Assembly: GCA_016707585.1 (NCBI GenBank) | Contig: JADJHL010000012.1 | Coordinates: 527,613-591,612, forward strand | Length of the DNA: 64,000 bases | Origin: Ignavibacteriales bacterium | GTDB taxonomy: Bacteria > Bacteroidota > Ignavibacteria > Ignavibacteriales > Ignavibacteriaceae | Reading direction: 5' to 3' | In this document: in pieces, positions 19,944 to 28,666 of the stretch | Position numbering within the stretch: the stretch's first letter is position 1 | Layout of the letters: each line of letters opens with the position of its first letter | Position numbers and translations under genes: made by a program | Notes under the pieces: model-generated | Database searches by the model: none | What the model saw: the letters and a program-made list of their open reading frames with translations, nothing else | Told to the model about the DNA's origin: nothing

Positions 19944-20656
19944 TAAAAGCATTCATTATAGTTTTTCTTTTTAGTGTTATTTCAGTTTTTCCCCAGTTGT
20001 TAGGTCCAAAGGTTGGTGTTCAACTACTTGAACACGATTTTGGAAATATTACCCAAGGCCAGGTTGTAACTCATTCATTTATTATTTCAAATAATGGTGG
20101 CGAGCTATTAAAACTATCTAATGTTAAAGCTTCTTGTGGATGCACCGCTGCAAATCCGGAAAAAAACGAATTAAAACCAGGAGAATCCACTAACATTGCA
20201 GTTACATTTAATTCAAAAGGAAGAAAAGGACCACAAGTTAAAACTGTAAATGTTACTACAAATGATCCTGAAAAACAAAATCTTACTTTAACAATCAAGT
20301 GTAACATTATTGTTGAGGAAAGTCAGGTTAATCAAAATGGAGCAAAAATATTTTTTCCGGAAACCCAACATAATTTTGGAATAGTTAATGAGGGACAGAA
20401 AGTATCTTACTCGTTTTCATTTGAAAATAAAGGTACTAACAATCTTACAATTAAAGATGTTAAAACCTCTTGCGGTTGTACTGCCGCAGTTGTAAGTAAC
20501 AATACATTAAAACCAGGTGAAATTGGATCCATTAAAGTTGAGTTTGATACTAAGAATCGTACTGGTCGCAATAGTAAGTCAATAACAGTTGTTTCTAATG
20601 ATATAAATGAACCAACAAAACTTTTAACAATTTACGCTGAAATCCAAAAGAATTAA
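19940..20656 (+). CDS. Exported protein with two DUF1573 domains
   Basis: A signal peptide (about residues 1-19) is followed by two tandem DUF1573 Ig-like repeats, about 28-125 and 135-238. Each shows the pattern HxFGNI/HNFGIV ... SCGCTAA ... LKPGE, i.e. a cysteine pair within CGCT. DUF1573 proteins are common in Bacteroidetes; their role is not established, and structural or adhesive functions in the envelope have been suggested. It overlaps tsaB and lies two bases from accD. Confidence 0.85.
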   Translation: MIKAFIIVFLFSVISVFPQLLGPKVGVQLLEHDFGNITQGQVVTHSFIISNNGGELLKLSNVKASCGCTAANPEKNELKPGESTNIAVTFNSKGRKGPQVKTVNVTTNDPEKQNLTLTIKCNIIVEESQVNQNGAKIFFPETQHNFGIVNEGQKVSYSFSFENKGTNNLTIKDVKTSCGCTAAVVSNNTLKPGEIGSIKVEFDTKNRTGRNSKSITVVSNDINEPTKLLTIYAEIQKN

Positions 20657-20658
20657 TT

Positions 20659-21498
20659 ATGGCTTGGTTTAAAAGATCCAAACAAAATATTGCGGCAGAC
20701 ACAATACAAAAAGAATTACCCGCAGGTTTATGGGAAAAATGCCCGTCTTGCGGTGAAATCATACATAAAAAACAACTTGAAATAAATTTTTGGACTTGTT
20801 TAAAGTGTGATTATCATTTCCGAATTTCTAGTATTGATTACGTTTCAATTATCTTTGATAAAAATTCTTTTAAAGAAATGGATCGAAAAATGCGTTCTGC
20901 TGATCCACTTGAATTTAAAGACACAAAAAAGTATACGGATAGAATTTCATCAAGTATTAAAAAACTTGAGCTTTTTGATGCTGTAAGAACTGGAACCGGA
21001 AGAATTGATGGCAGGGAAGTAGCTTTTGCTTGTATGGATTTTCAATTTATAGGCGGATCTATGGGTTCTGTTGTCGGTGAAAAAATTGCCAGAGCTGCTG
21101 ATAAAGCCTTTCAAAACAAAATTCCGTTAATAATTATTTCTGCAAGTGGCGGTGCAAGAATGATGGAAGGCGCTTATTCACTTATGCAAATGGCTAAAAC
21201 AAGTGCACGTTTAGCAAGATTATCGGAGGCAAAAATTCCATACATTTCAATTTTAACTGATCCTACAACAGGCGGAACAACGGCCAGCTATGCAATGCTT
21301 GGTGATATTAATATTGCTGAGCCAAAAGCTTTGATTGGTTTTGCAGGGCCACGAGTAATCAAACAAACAATTGGTAAAGATTTACCAGAAGGTTTTCAAA
21401 AATCTGAGTTTTTAGTTGAACATGGATTTGTAGATTTTATTTCTCACCGTAAAGAACTAAGGAACAATTTAATCCGGGTTTTCGATTTGTTACAATAG
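20659..21498 (+). CDS. accD: Acetyl-CoA carboxylase carboxyltransferase beta subunit
   Basis: Beta half of the carboxyltransferase that makes malonyl-CoA for fatty-acid synthesis. The N-terminal zinc ribbon has CPSC (about 28-31) and CLKC (about 47-50). The crotonase-fold body includes the SASGGARMMEGAYSLMQMAK region and DPTTGGTTASYAMLGD, both family hallmarks. The 279 residues are normal. The biotin ligase birA lies tail to tail 29 bases downstream, which fits because AccB needs biotinylation. Confidence 0.95.
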   Translation: MAWFKRSKQNIAADTIQKELPAGLWEKCPSCGEIIHKKQLEINFWTCLKCDYHFRISSIDYVSIIFDKNSFKEMDRKMRSADPLEFKDTKKYTDRISSSIKKLELFDAVRTGTGRIDGREVAFACMDFQFIGGSMGSVVGEKIARAADKAFQNKIPLIIISASGGARMMEGAYSLMQMAKTSARLARLSEAKIPYISILTDPTTGGTTASYAMLGDINIAEPKALIGFAGPRVIKQTIGKDLPEGFQKSEFLVEHGFVDFISHRKELRNNLIRVFDLLQ

Positions 21499-21527
21499 TT
21501 AATTGATTTTAGTTGTAGTAAATAATA

Positions 21528-22325
21528 TTAACTTAAAAATACATCTCCAAAATGGATTTTTTCAATTCCATCTTTTGTTCTAAGTAGTAAAAATCCTTCC
21601 TCGTCTAAATCATAGAACATTCCGAATTTTTCTATATCATTTTCTTTGATGGAAATTTTTTCTCCAATCATTCTGCATCTTGATTTCCAGTCAGCTATCA
21701 CAGTTTTTTTATTTTGTTTCAACTTTTCAATCATTATTTCAAAATTATTTAAAATTTCTGCAAGTAGTTTTTCTCTCTCAACAGTTCTTCCAAGTTCTAT
21801 ATGAATAGAAGTTGGTGGATAATTAAATACTCCTTGAAATGAATTTTGATTTACATTTACTCCAATGCCAATAACCAATTTTTCAATTTTATTCGCTTGT
21901 GATGTAGCTTCAATTAAAATTCCACAAGTTTTTTTTCCATCTAGTAAAACATCATTTGGCCATTTTAGATCAGTTTTTAGTTGATATAAATTTTCTATCG
22001 ATACAGCAATTGCAAGAGAAGCTGCAAAGTTTATAAGATTTGCTTCTTTTAGTAATGCTTTATCTTTATTCAAAAGGATAGAAAAAGTTAGATTTGAATC
22101 TGGTGCACTATACCAAACTCTATCTTTTCTACCTTTCCCTTGTGTTTGCTTTTCAGCTAACACAACGGTTCCATTTATTGTTTGGCCATTTTCTTTATCC
22201 ATTAAAAAAGTATTTGTCGAAGAAAGTTCATCCGAATAAATAAAATTTCTGCCAATAAATTCAGTGTTAAGCTTAAGATCAAAGTTTTCTATGTTAAACA
22301 ATTCTTCTCCATATAATGATTTCAA
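21528..22325 (-). CDS. birA: Biotin--[acetyl-CoA-carboxylase] ligase (no repressor domain)
   Basis: Attaches biotin to the biotin carboxyl carrier protein of acetyl-CoA carboxylase. Seen are STNTFLMDKENG, the biotinoyl-AMP loop QTQGKGRKDRVW, LKWPNDVLLDGKKTCGILIE and IGIGVNVNQNSF, all core motifs. At 265 residues it begins almost directly with the catalytic domain, so it lacks the DNA-binding winged helix of the E. coli repressor type. It is convergent with accD and divergent from dnaK. Confidence 0.93.
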   Translation of the reverse strand: MKSLYGEELFNIENFDLKLNTEFIGRNFIYSDELSSTNTFLMDKENGQTINGTVVLAEKQTQGKGRKDRVWYSAPDSNLTFSILLNKDKALLKEANLINFAASLAIAVSIENLYQLKTDLKWPNDVLLDGKKTCGILIEATSQANKIEKLVIGIGVNVNQNSFQGVFNYPPTSIHIELGRTVEREKLLAEILNNFEIMIEKLKQNKKTVIADWKSRCRMIGEKISIKENDIEKFGMFYDLDEEGFLLLRTKDGIEKIHFGDVFLS

Positions 22326-22347
22326 AAATAGTCTTTTTTAATCAATT

Positions 22348-22385
22348 TGTCAGTTAGTACGCCGTAATGCTTATCGAAACTGACA
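22348..22385. promoter_or_regulatory. Inverted repeat in the birA-dnaK divergent intergenic region
   Basis: TGTCAGT at 22348-22354 is mirrored by ACTGACA at 22379-22385 with a 24-base gap, and the same half-sites carry a less exact GCC/GGCG inner match. The site lies in the 230-base region between two divergent starts. No CIRCE-type TTAGCACTC repeat is visible before dnaK. A role as operator or heat-shock element is inference only. Confidence 0.35.
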
Positions 22386-22555
22386 GATTGGCGTGTTTAT
22401 AATTGAACAAATAATTCTCTTTTAAAACTTAATTCCTAACTCCTTAAATTATAATAAGTTAGCAATTGATTATTACTGGCATTATGGTTGCATAAATCTA
22501 TTGGATTTAAGTATCCAGCAAATTAGAAATTTTAAAATTATAAGGAGAATAAATA

Positions 22556-24469
22556 ATGGGTAAAATAATAGGAATCGATTTAGGAACAACAAATTCCTGC
22601 GTTGCCGTTATGGAAGGAAATGATCCAGTAGTAATCCCAAATTCTGAAGGCGGAAGAACTACACCTTCAGTTGTTGCTTTTACAAAATCTGGAGAGAGAT
22701 TAGTTGGACAGCCAGCTAAAAGACAGGCAATCACAAATCCAAAGCAAACTATATCATCTATAAAAAGATTTATGGGTAGAGTTATTGGTGAAGTAAGTAA
22801 AGAAAAAACAGAAATTCCTTATGAAGTTGTAGCTGGTGATAATAACAGTGCACGAGTTCAAATTGGTGATAGAAAATATTCACCACCAGAAATTAGTGCT
22901 ATGGTTTTGCAAAAGATGAAAAAAACTGCTGAAGATTATCTTGGTCAGGAAGTTACAGAAGCTGTTATTACAGTACCAGCATATTTTAATGATGCACAAA
23001 GACAAGCGACTAAAGATGCTGGCGAGATTGCTGGATTAACAGTTAGACGAATTATCAATGAACCAACCGCTGCTGCATTAGCTTATGGACTTGATAAAAA
23101 AACAAGTGATCATACAGTAGCAGTATATGATCTGGGTGGTGGAACTTTTGATGTTTCAATCTTACAACTTGGCGATGGTGTTTTTGAAGTTAAATCTACA
23201 AATGGTGATACTCATTTAGGTGGTGATGATTTTGATCAAAGATTAATTGATTTTCTTGCGGATGAATTTAAGAAGCAGGAGAGTATTGATCTAAGAAAAG
23301 ATCCAATGGCTTTACAGAGATTAAAAGAAGCTGCTGAAAAAGCAAAAATTGAATTGTCTTCATCAGCCTCAACTGAGGTAAATTTACCATTTATTACAGC
23401 AACACAGGATGGACCAAAACATTTAAATTTAAATCTTACAAGAGCTAAGTTTGAACAATTGATTGATGATTTAGTTAAGAACACAAAAATTCCTTGTGAA
23501 CAAGCTATGAAAGACGCAGGAGTTACACCAAAAGATATAAATGAAGTTATTTTAGTTGGCGGTTCTACTCGAATTCCGATGGTTCAACAGTTAGTAAAAG
23601 ATCTTTTTCAGAGAGAACCACATAAAGGTGTTAACCCTGATGAAGTTGTTGCGATTGGTGCCGCAATACAGGGTGGTGTTTTAGCTGGCGATGTTAAAGA
23701 TGTATTGTTGTTAGATGTTACTCCACTTTCTCTTGGTATTGAAACACTTGGTGGTGTTATGACAAGACTGATAGAATCTAATACAACAATTCCAACTAAG
23801 AAAAGTGAAGTATTTTCAACTGCTGCCGATAATCAACCTTCTGTTGAAATTCATATCATACAAGGTGAGAGACCGATGGCCGCTGATAACAGAACTTTAG
23901 GTAGATTTCACTTGGATGGAATTCCACCAGCACCGAGAGGAATGCCTCAAATAGAAGTTACTTTTGATATTGATGCAAATGGAATTTTACACGTTGGAGC
24001 AAAAGATAAAGCAACTGGTAAAGAGCAAAGTATCAGAATTACTTCTTCAAGTGGATTAGATAAGAGTGAAATTGAAAAAATGAAAAATGCAGCTAAAGAG
24101 CATGCTGCAGAAGATAAAGTTAAAAAAGAATCTGTTGAAGTTCGTAATCAAGCTGATAGCTTAGTTTTTCAAACTAAAAAACAGATTGATGAATTAAAGG
24201 ATAAAGTTCCTGCAGATATTAAATCCAGATTAGAGACAGAAATAAAAAAAGTTGAAGATGCTTTGGCAACAAATAATTCTGAGCAAATTAAATCTGCAAC
24301 AGAATCATTGAACAAGGTATGGAATGAAGTTTCAGCACAGCTTTATTCACAACAAGGACCACAAGGACAACCTGGAGCTGAACAAACACAGCAAGAACCT
24401 AAGGCAGATACTCCAAAAGATGATGTTCAGGACGCATCTTATGAAGTGGTTGATGACGACAAAAAATAG
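22556..24469 (+). CDS. dnaK: Chaperone DnaK (Hsp70)
   Basis: ATP-dependent chaperone. It opens with IGIDLGTTNSCVAVMEGN. AVYDLGGGTFDVSIL, INEPTAAALAYGLDK and VILVGGSTRIPMVQ mark the actin-like ATPase (about 1-380); DVTPLSLGIETLGG begins the substrate domain. The Gln/Pro-rich tail ends YEVVDDDKK. The 637 residues are full length. A good Shine-Dalgarno (AAGGAG) precedes the ATG. It is not clustered with dnaJ or grpE and is followed by a hairpin terminator. Confidence 0.97.
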   Translation: MGKIIGIDLGTTNSCVAVMEGNDPVVIPNSEGGRTTPSVVAFTKSGERLVGQPAKRQAITNPKQTISSIKRFMGRVIGEVSKEKTEIPYEVVAGDNNSARVQIGDRKYSPPEISAMVLQKMKKTAEDYLGQEVTEAVITVPAYFNDAQRQATKDAGEIAGLTVRRIINEPTAAALAYGLDKKTSDHTVAVYDLGGGTFDVSILQLGDGVFEVKSTNGDTHLGGDDFDQRLIDFLADEFKKQESIDLRKDPMALQRLKEAAEKAKIELSSSASTEVNLPFITATQDGPKHLNLNLTRAKFEQLIDDLVKNTKIPCEQAMKDAGVTPKDINEVILVGGSTRIPMVQQLVKDLFQREPHKGVNPDEVVAIGAAIQGGVLAGDVKDVLLLDVTPLSLGIETLGGVMTRLIESNTTIPTKKSEVFSTAADNQPSVEIHIIQGERPMAADNRTLGRFHLDGIPPAPRGMPQIEVTFDIDANGILHVGAKDKATGKEQSIRITSSSGLDKSEIEKMKNAAKEHAAEDKVKKESVEVRNQADSLVFQTKKQIDELKDKVPADIKSRLETEIKKVEDALATNNSEQIKSATESLNKVWNEVSAQLYSQQGPQGQPGAEQTQQEPKADTPKDDVQDASYEVVDDDKK

Positions 24470-24494
24470 TTAGTATTTTTTGATCAATTTTTTA

Positions 24495-24528
24495 AAACTC
24501 CGGTTTATAAATGCCGGAGTTTTTTTTG
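24495..24528 (+). terminator. Rho-independent terminator of dnaK
   Basis: Stem AAACTCCGG / CCGGAGTTT around a loop of about ten bases, followed by an unbroken T run on the plus strand, 26 bases after the dnaK stop. Confidence 0.9.
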
Positions 24529-24578
24529 TTTATATAGCATTTGGTTATTTTAACGCTGGTGATAATCACATTTAGAAA

Positions 24579-25676
24579 ATGGTTAGAAGCGAAAAAAAAC
24601 ATAGAATAATATTTATAGATTTGATGAGAGCAATCGCTGTTATTCAAATGGTACAAGGCCATACCGTTGATGCTCTACTTGCACCTGAATTCCGTTCCGA
24701 TCAATTTGTTGTTTATTATGTTTGGAATTTTTTAAGAGGATTAACAGCTCCGGTTTTTATGTTTACTGCTGGGACAGTATTTACATATTTATTCAGACTG
24801 GCTAATGAGCCTTTTGAATTTAATCCAAGAGTTAAAAAAGGATTTTATAGATTTATTTTACTAGTATTTATAGGTTATGTACTTCGCTATCCAACGTTTA
24901 CAATAGTTGATTTTTCAGATGTTACTCAAGACAGATTAGATATATTTTTTGCCGTTGATGTACTACAACTTATTGGATTTGGAATATTATTTTTAGTGAT
25001 CTTAGCTTATATAGCAGAAAAATTAAAAGCCAGCGATACAATTATTTTTACTATCACAGCTTTAGTATTTTTTCTTGCAACACCATTTGTTTCCAAAGTA
25101 CATTGGATTGAATACTTTCCTCAATTTATTGCAGGTTATTTTTATGATGGTACGGGATCTCTATTCCCACTCTTTCCGTGGGCTGGTTATATAGTATTAG
25201 GAGGAGTTCTTGGAAGTTATCTTGCCAAAAATCCATTAGTATTTAAAACAAATAAGTTTAGTCTAAATCTTGCCATATTTGGAGCAGCATTAGTTTTTGT
25301 ATCAGAGGTTTCAGTTTATATTACTGCCAAGTATTTTGGTTATACTTATGAAACTACTTCTTATACTCCGGATACGATAATATTTAGAGTTGGAGTTGTT
25401 CTGTTATTAAACTCTGCAATCTCATTTATATCTCAAAAAATTGAATCAATTCCAAAAATTATTGTACTTGTTGGAAGAAACACTTTGTTAATTTACGTTG
25501 CTCATTTAATGATTTTATTTGGAAGTGCCTGGAATCCAGGTATAACTCTTTTATTTGCAAGTTCATTAAACGTTACAGTAACTGTAATTGCTGCTATTCT
25601 TATGATCATAATAATGATACTAATGGTACATTTATTAAGTAGATTTAAATTTAGAAATAAACAACTTGTTACTTAG
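24579..25676 (+). CDS. Multi-pass membrane protein, DUF1624/HGSNAT-like acyltransferase family
   Basis: About ten hydrophobic helices over 365 residues. The N-terminus RIIFIDLMRAIAVIQMVQGH and the following FLRGLTAPVFMFTAGTVF match the opening of the heparan-alpha-glucosaminide acetyltransferase-like / DUF1624 group, in which a His on the first helix (here in QGHT) is thought to take part in acyl transfer. The substrate is unknown. It ends three bases before ruvB and may be cotranscribed with it. Confidence 0.7.
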   Translation: MVRSEKKHRIIFIDLMRAIAVIQMVQGHTVDALLAPEFRSDQFVVYYVWNFLRGLTAPVFMFTAGTVFTYLFRLANEPFEFNPRVKKGFYRFILLVFIGYVLRYPTFTIVDFSDVTQDRLDIFFAVDVLQLIGFGILFLVILAYIAEKLKASDTIIFTITALVFFLATPFVSKVHWIEYFPQFIAGYFYDGTGSLFPLFPWAGYIVLGGVLGSYLAKNPLVFKTNKFSLNLAIFGAALVFVSEVSVYITAKYFGYTYETTSYTPDTIIFRVGVVLLLNSAISFISQKIESIPKIIVLVGRNTLLIYVAHLMILFGSAWNPGITLLFASSLNVTVTVIAAILMIIIMILMVHLLSRFKFRNKQLVT

Positions 25677-25679
25677 AGT

Positions 25680-26705
25680 ATGCGAAAATCCAATACAACA
25701 AATCCCGTTGCTTCTGATGAAGAAATAAAAATTGATCAAACGTTAAGACCTCAATTTATTTCTGATTTTTCCGGGCAGAAAAGAATTACAGAAAACTTAA
25801 ATGTTTTTGTTTCTGCTGCAAAAAAAAGGAAAGATTCATTAGATCATGTTCTATTAACCGGACCTCCAGGATTAGGCAAAACCACTCTTGCACATATTAT
25901 TGCAAATGAACTTGGAACCAAAATCAAAATCACATCTGGGCCAGTATTAGAAAAACCAGGTGATCTAGCCGGACTTCTAACAAATCTTGAAGAACATTCA
26001 GTTTTATTTATTGATGAGATTCATCGATTAAGCCCGGTTGTTGAAGAATATCTTTACTCAGCAATGGAAGATTATAAACTAGATATAATGATTGAAAGTG
26101 GCCCTAATGCTCGTTCTGTTCAAATCAGTCTGCCAAAGTACACTCTAGTTGGTGCAACAACACGAGCGGGAATGTTAACTTCACCTTTACGAGATAGATT
26201 TGGAATAAAGTTTCGATTAGATTATTACGATAACGAAACATTGGATAAAATTGTAAATCGATCAGCAAAAATTCTTAATCTAAAAATTGATAAAGATGCA
26301 TCGCTTGAACTTGCAAAACGATCTAGGGGAACACCTAGAATTGCAAATCGTTTATTAAGACGAACAAGAGATTTTGCTGACTTTGACAATAAGAAAGTGA
26401 TTGATGTTGATGTTGCTAAAAAAGCTTTAACTGCGCTGGAAGTTGATGAATTTGGTTTAGATGAAATGGATAAGGATATCATACTTGCAATTATAGATAA
26501 ATACAATGGTGGGCCTGTTGGATTAAATACACTTGCAGTCGCTGTTAATGAAGATCCCGGAACGATTGAAGAAGTTTATGAACCATTTTTAATTCAACAA
26601 GGATTTATTCAACGCACACCTCGCGGAAGAGAAGCAACAACACTTGCTTATAAACGGTTTGGTAGAAATAAGTTTGTAAATAAAAATGAATCATTATTTG
26701 AATAA
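25680..26705 (+). CDS. ruvB: Holliday junction branch-migration ATPase RuvB
   Basis: AAA+ motor that drives branch migration with RuvA. Walker A is GPPGLGKTTLAH, Walker B is LFIDEIHRLSP, sensor region VGATTRAGMLTSPLRDRFG, and the C-terminal winged helix includes GGPVGLNTLAVAVNEDPGT and RTPRGREAT. The 341 residues are normal. No ruvA or ruvC is adjacent. It overlaps the next gene by one base (TAATG). Confidence 0.97.
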   Translation: MRKSNTTNPVASDEEIKIDQTLRPQFISDFSGQKRITENLNVFVSAAKKRKDSLDHVLLTGPPGLGKTTLAHIIANELGTKIKITSGPVLEKPGDLAGLLTNLEEHSVLFIDEIHRLSPVVEEYLYSAMEDYKLDIMIESGPNARSVQISLPKYTLVGATTRAGMLTSPLRDRFGIKFRLDYYDNETLDKIVNRSAKILNLKIDKDASLELAKRSRGTPRIANRLLRRTRDFADFDNKKVIDVDVAKKALTALEVDEFGLDEMDKDIILAIIDKYNGGPVGLNTLAVAVNEDPGTIEEVYEPFLIQQGFIQRTPRGREATTLAYKRFGRNKFVNKNESLFE

Positions 26706-28600
26706 TGAAAGGATATGTTTTGAAAACCAGTTTTTTGATTTTAGTTGTGTTAACATTTTCTTCTCTTGCATTAGCGCAAGATGAATCTTATGTCCCTTTG
26801 AACATAAAAAATACATATAAAAAAAATACACGATCTTATGATGGAAAACCTGGAATCAACTATTGGCAGAATAATTCTGAATATAAAATAAATGCTAAAC
26901 TTGATCCAGGAACAAAAGTATTGGAAGGCACAGAGCAAATTAAGTATTACAACAATAGTCCTGATTCACTTTCCGAAATTGTTATAAGATTGTATCACAA
27001 CATTAATAAACCAAATGCTAAAAGGGATTTTAATCTTAATGAAAAATCTGTTACTGACGGTGTACTGGTAAAGAAACTTAATCTTGATGGTAATTCTATT
27101 GATCTTTCAAATAAATCCGTTGTAAATATTGCTGGAACCAATTTTATTTTAAAATTAAAAAACAAGATTTCTCCCAAAAGCTTAGTGAACCTGGAAATTG
27201 AATGGTCTGTAACAATCCCAGAAGTCCAATCAGTAAGATTTGGTAGTTATGATTCGACATCAATGTTTATTGCTTATTGGTATCCTCAAATTTCTGTTTA
27301 TGATGATGTGGATGGCTGGGATAGAATGGATTATTCTGGTTTGGTAGAAATGTATAATGATTGTAATGATTTTGATGTTTCACTGAATGTTCCTGTTGGA
27401 TATCACATTTGGGCAACTGGCGTATGGCAAAATGCAGATGAAGTTTTAAAACAAAAATATCTTGATAAATATAAGCTTGCATGGAAATCAGATGAAGTAA
27501 TAAAAATATTTGAGAAAGAAGATTTAGGATCAAAAGAGATTTATAAAACTAAAAATGATTTTCATACATTTAAATTCACAGGTGAAAATGTTCCAGATTT
27601 TGCTTTTGGTATCAGCGATCATTTCTTGTGGGATGCTTCAAGTTTTGAAGTAGATAAATCAACTGGTAAGAGAGTTTATGTTACAACCGCATACAGGTTA
27701 TCAGCCAAAGATTATCCAGACAATTGTTACTATGCAAAAGAAACATTAAAGTACTTTTCGTTTGAAATGCCAGCTGTTCCGTTTCCATATCCATCAGCTA
27801 CTGTATTTAATGGCGGTGGTGGAATGGAATTTCCAATGATTGTGAATAACGGGAGTGAAGATTCAAAAGCCGGAACTGTTGGACTAACTTCACACGAACT
27901 AGCGCATCAGTATATGCCATTTTATTTGGGAACAAATGAACGCAAGTATCCGTTTATGGATGAAGGTTGGGCGGTTATGCTTCCTTATGATTTCCAGGAA
28001 AGAATGGCTGAAGGAAATACTCCGAGGTTAAGGACGATTAAAGGATATGAAGATTTTGCAGGTAACGAATTTGATTTACCATTGATGATTCCTACACCAA
28101 CAATAAGCTGGCGTTCTTATCGTATCTCTGCTTATAACAAACCAGCTTTAGCTTATGATATTTTAAGAAAAACTTTAGGTGATAATTTATTTTTAAAAGC
28201 TTTGCGTACTTACATTGAACAATGGAACGGTAAGCATCCCATTCCGACAGATTTTTTCTTTACATTCAATGAAGTTAGCAATCAGGATTTAAGTTGGTTT
28301 TGGAAACCTTGGTTTTATGATTTTAGTTATCCTGATTTAGCAATTGAAAATGTCAAATCAAAAAGAAGTTCAATTGTTATTCAGATTAAGAATCAAGGTA
28401 AACTTCCATTGCCAATAAAACTGCAGGTTATGCTAAATGATGAAGTGGTTAAAGAGATTTACAAAACAGCTGAAGTCTGGAAATCAGGTAAAGAAAAAAT
28501 TGATGTTAAAATTGATGGAATAAAAAACTATGATGCGATTATTTTAGGAAGTGAGTTAATTCCGGATGTTAATTCAATAGACAATGTGTATATAAAATAG
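26705..28600 (+). CDS. Secreted M1-family (gluzincin) metallopeptidase
   Basis: A signal peptide (residues 1-24, ending LALAQ) is followed by an M1-like beta-sheet N-domain and a thermolysin-fold catalytic domain. The zinc site HELAHQ is at 397-402 with the third ligand in DEGWA about 20 residues on, and GGGMEFPMIV lies upstream in the position of the GAMEN motif. 631 residues. The substrate is unknown; many Bacteroidetes relatives are exported aminopeptidases. It overlaps ruvB by one base and is closed by a terminator. Confidence 0.88.
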   Translation: MKGYVLKTSFLILVVLTFSSLALAQDESYVPLNIKNTYKKNTRSYDGKPGINYWQNNSEYKINAKLDPGTKVLEGTEQIKYYNNSPDSLSEIVIRLYHNINKPNAKRDFNLNEKSVTDGVLVKKLNLDGNSIDLSNKSVVNIAGTNFILKLKNKISPKSLVNLEIEWSVTIPEVQSVRFGSYDSTSMFIAYWYPQISVYDDVDGWDRMDYSGLVEMYNDCNDFDVSLNVPVGYHIWATGVWQNADEVLKQKYLDKYKLAWKSDEVIKIFEKEDLGSKEIYKTKNDFHTFKFTGENVPDFAFGISDHFLWDASSFEVDKSTGKRVYVTTAYRLSAKDYPDNCYYAKETLKYFSFEMPAVPFPYPSATVFNGGGGMEFPMIVNNGSEDSKAGTVGLTSHELAHQYMPFYLGTNERKYPFMDEGWAVMLPYDFQERMAEGNTPRLRTIKGYEDFAGNEFDLPLMIPTPTISWRSYRISAYNKPALAYDILRKTLGDNLFLKALRTYIEQWNGKHPIPTDFFFTFNEVSNQDLSWFWKPWFYDFSYPDLAIENVKSKRSSIVIQIKNQGKLPLPIKLQVMLNDEVVKEIYKTAEVWKSGKEKIDVKIDGIKNYDAIILGSELIPDVNSIDNVYIK

Positions 28601-28625
28601 AAACCTAATTTTTACTTGATAAAAA

Positions 28626-28651
28626 AAATCCGATAGTTTTCTATCGGATTT
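28626..28651. terminator. Bidirectional hairpin terminator
   Basis: 11-bp stem AAATCCGATAG / CTATCGGATTT with a TTTT loop, A run before and T run after. It serves the M1 peptidase (+) and the convergent DEAD-box helicase (-). Confidence 0.88.
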
Positions 28652-28666
28652 TTAATTTTACAAAAT

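Noticed and set aside
22326..22555. CIRCE element before dnaK
   Set aside because: GTTAGCAATTG near 22460 resembles one half-site, but no second half GAGTGCTAA is found.
24579..25676. O-antigen acyltransferase 3 (OafA type)
   Set aside because: It lacks the typical opening of that family; the start with DLMRAIAVIQMVQGH and the helix pattern fit the DUF1624/HGSNAT group better.
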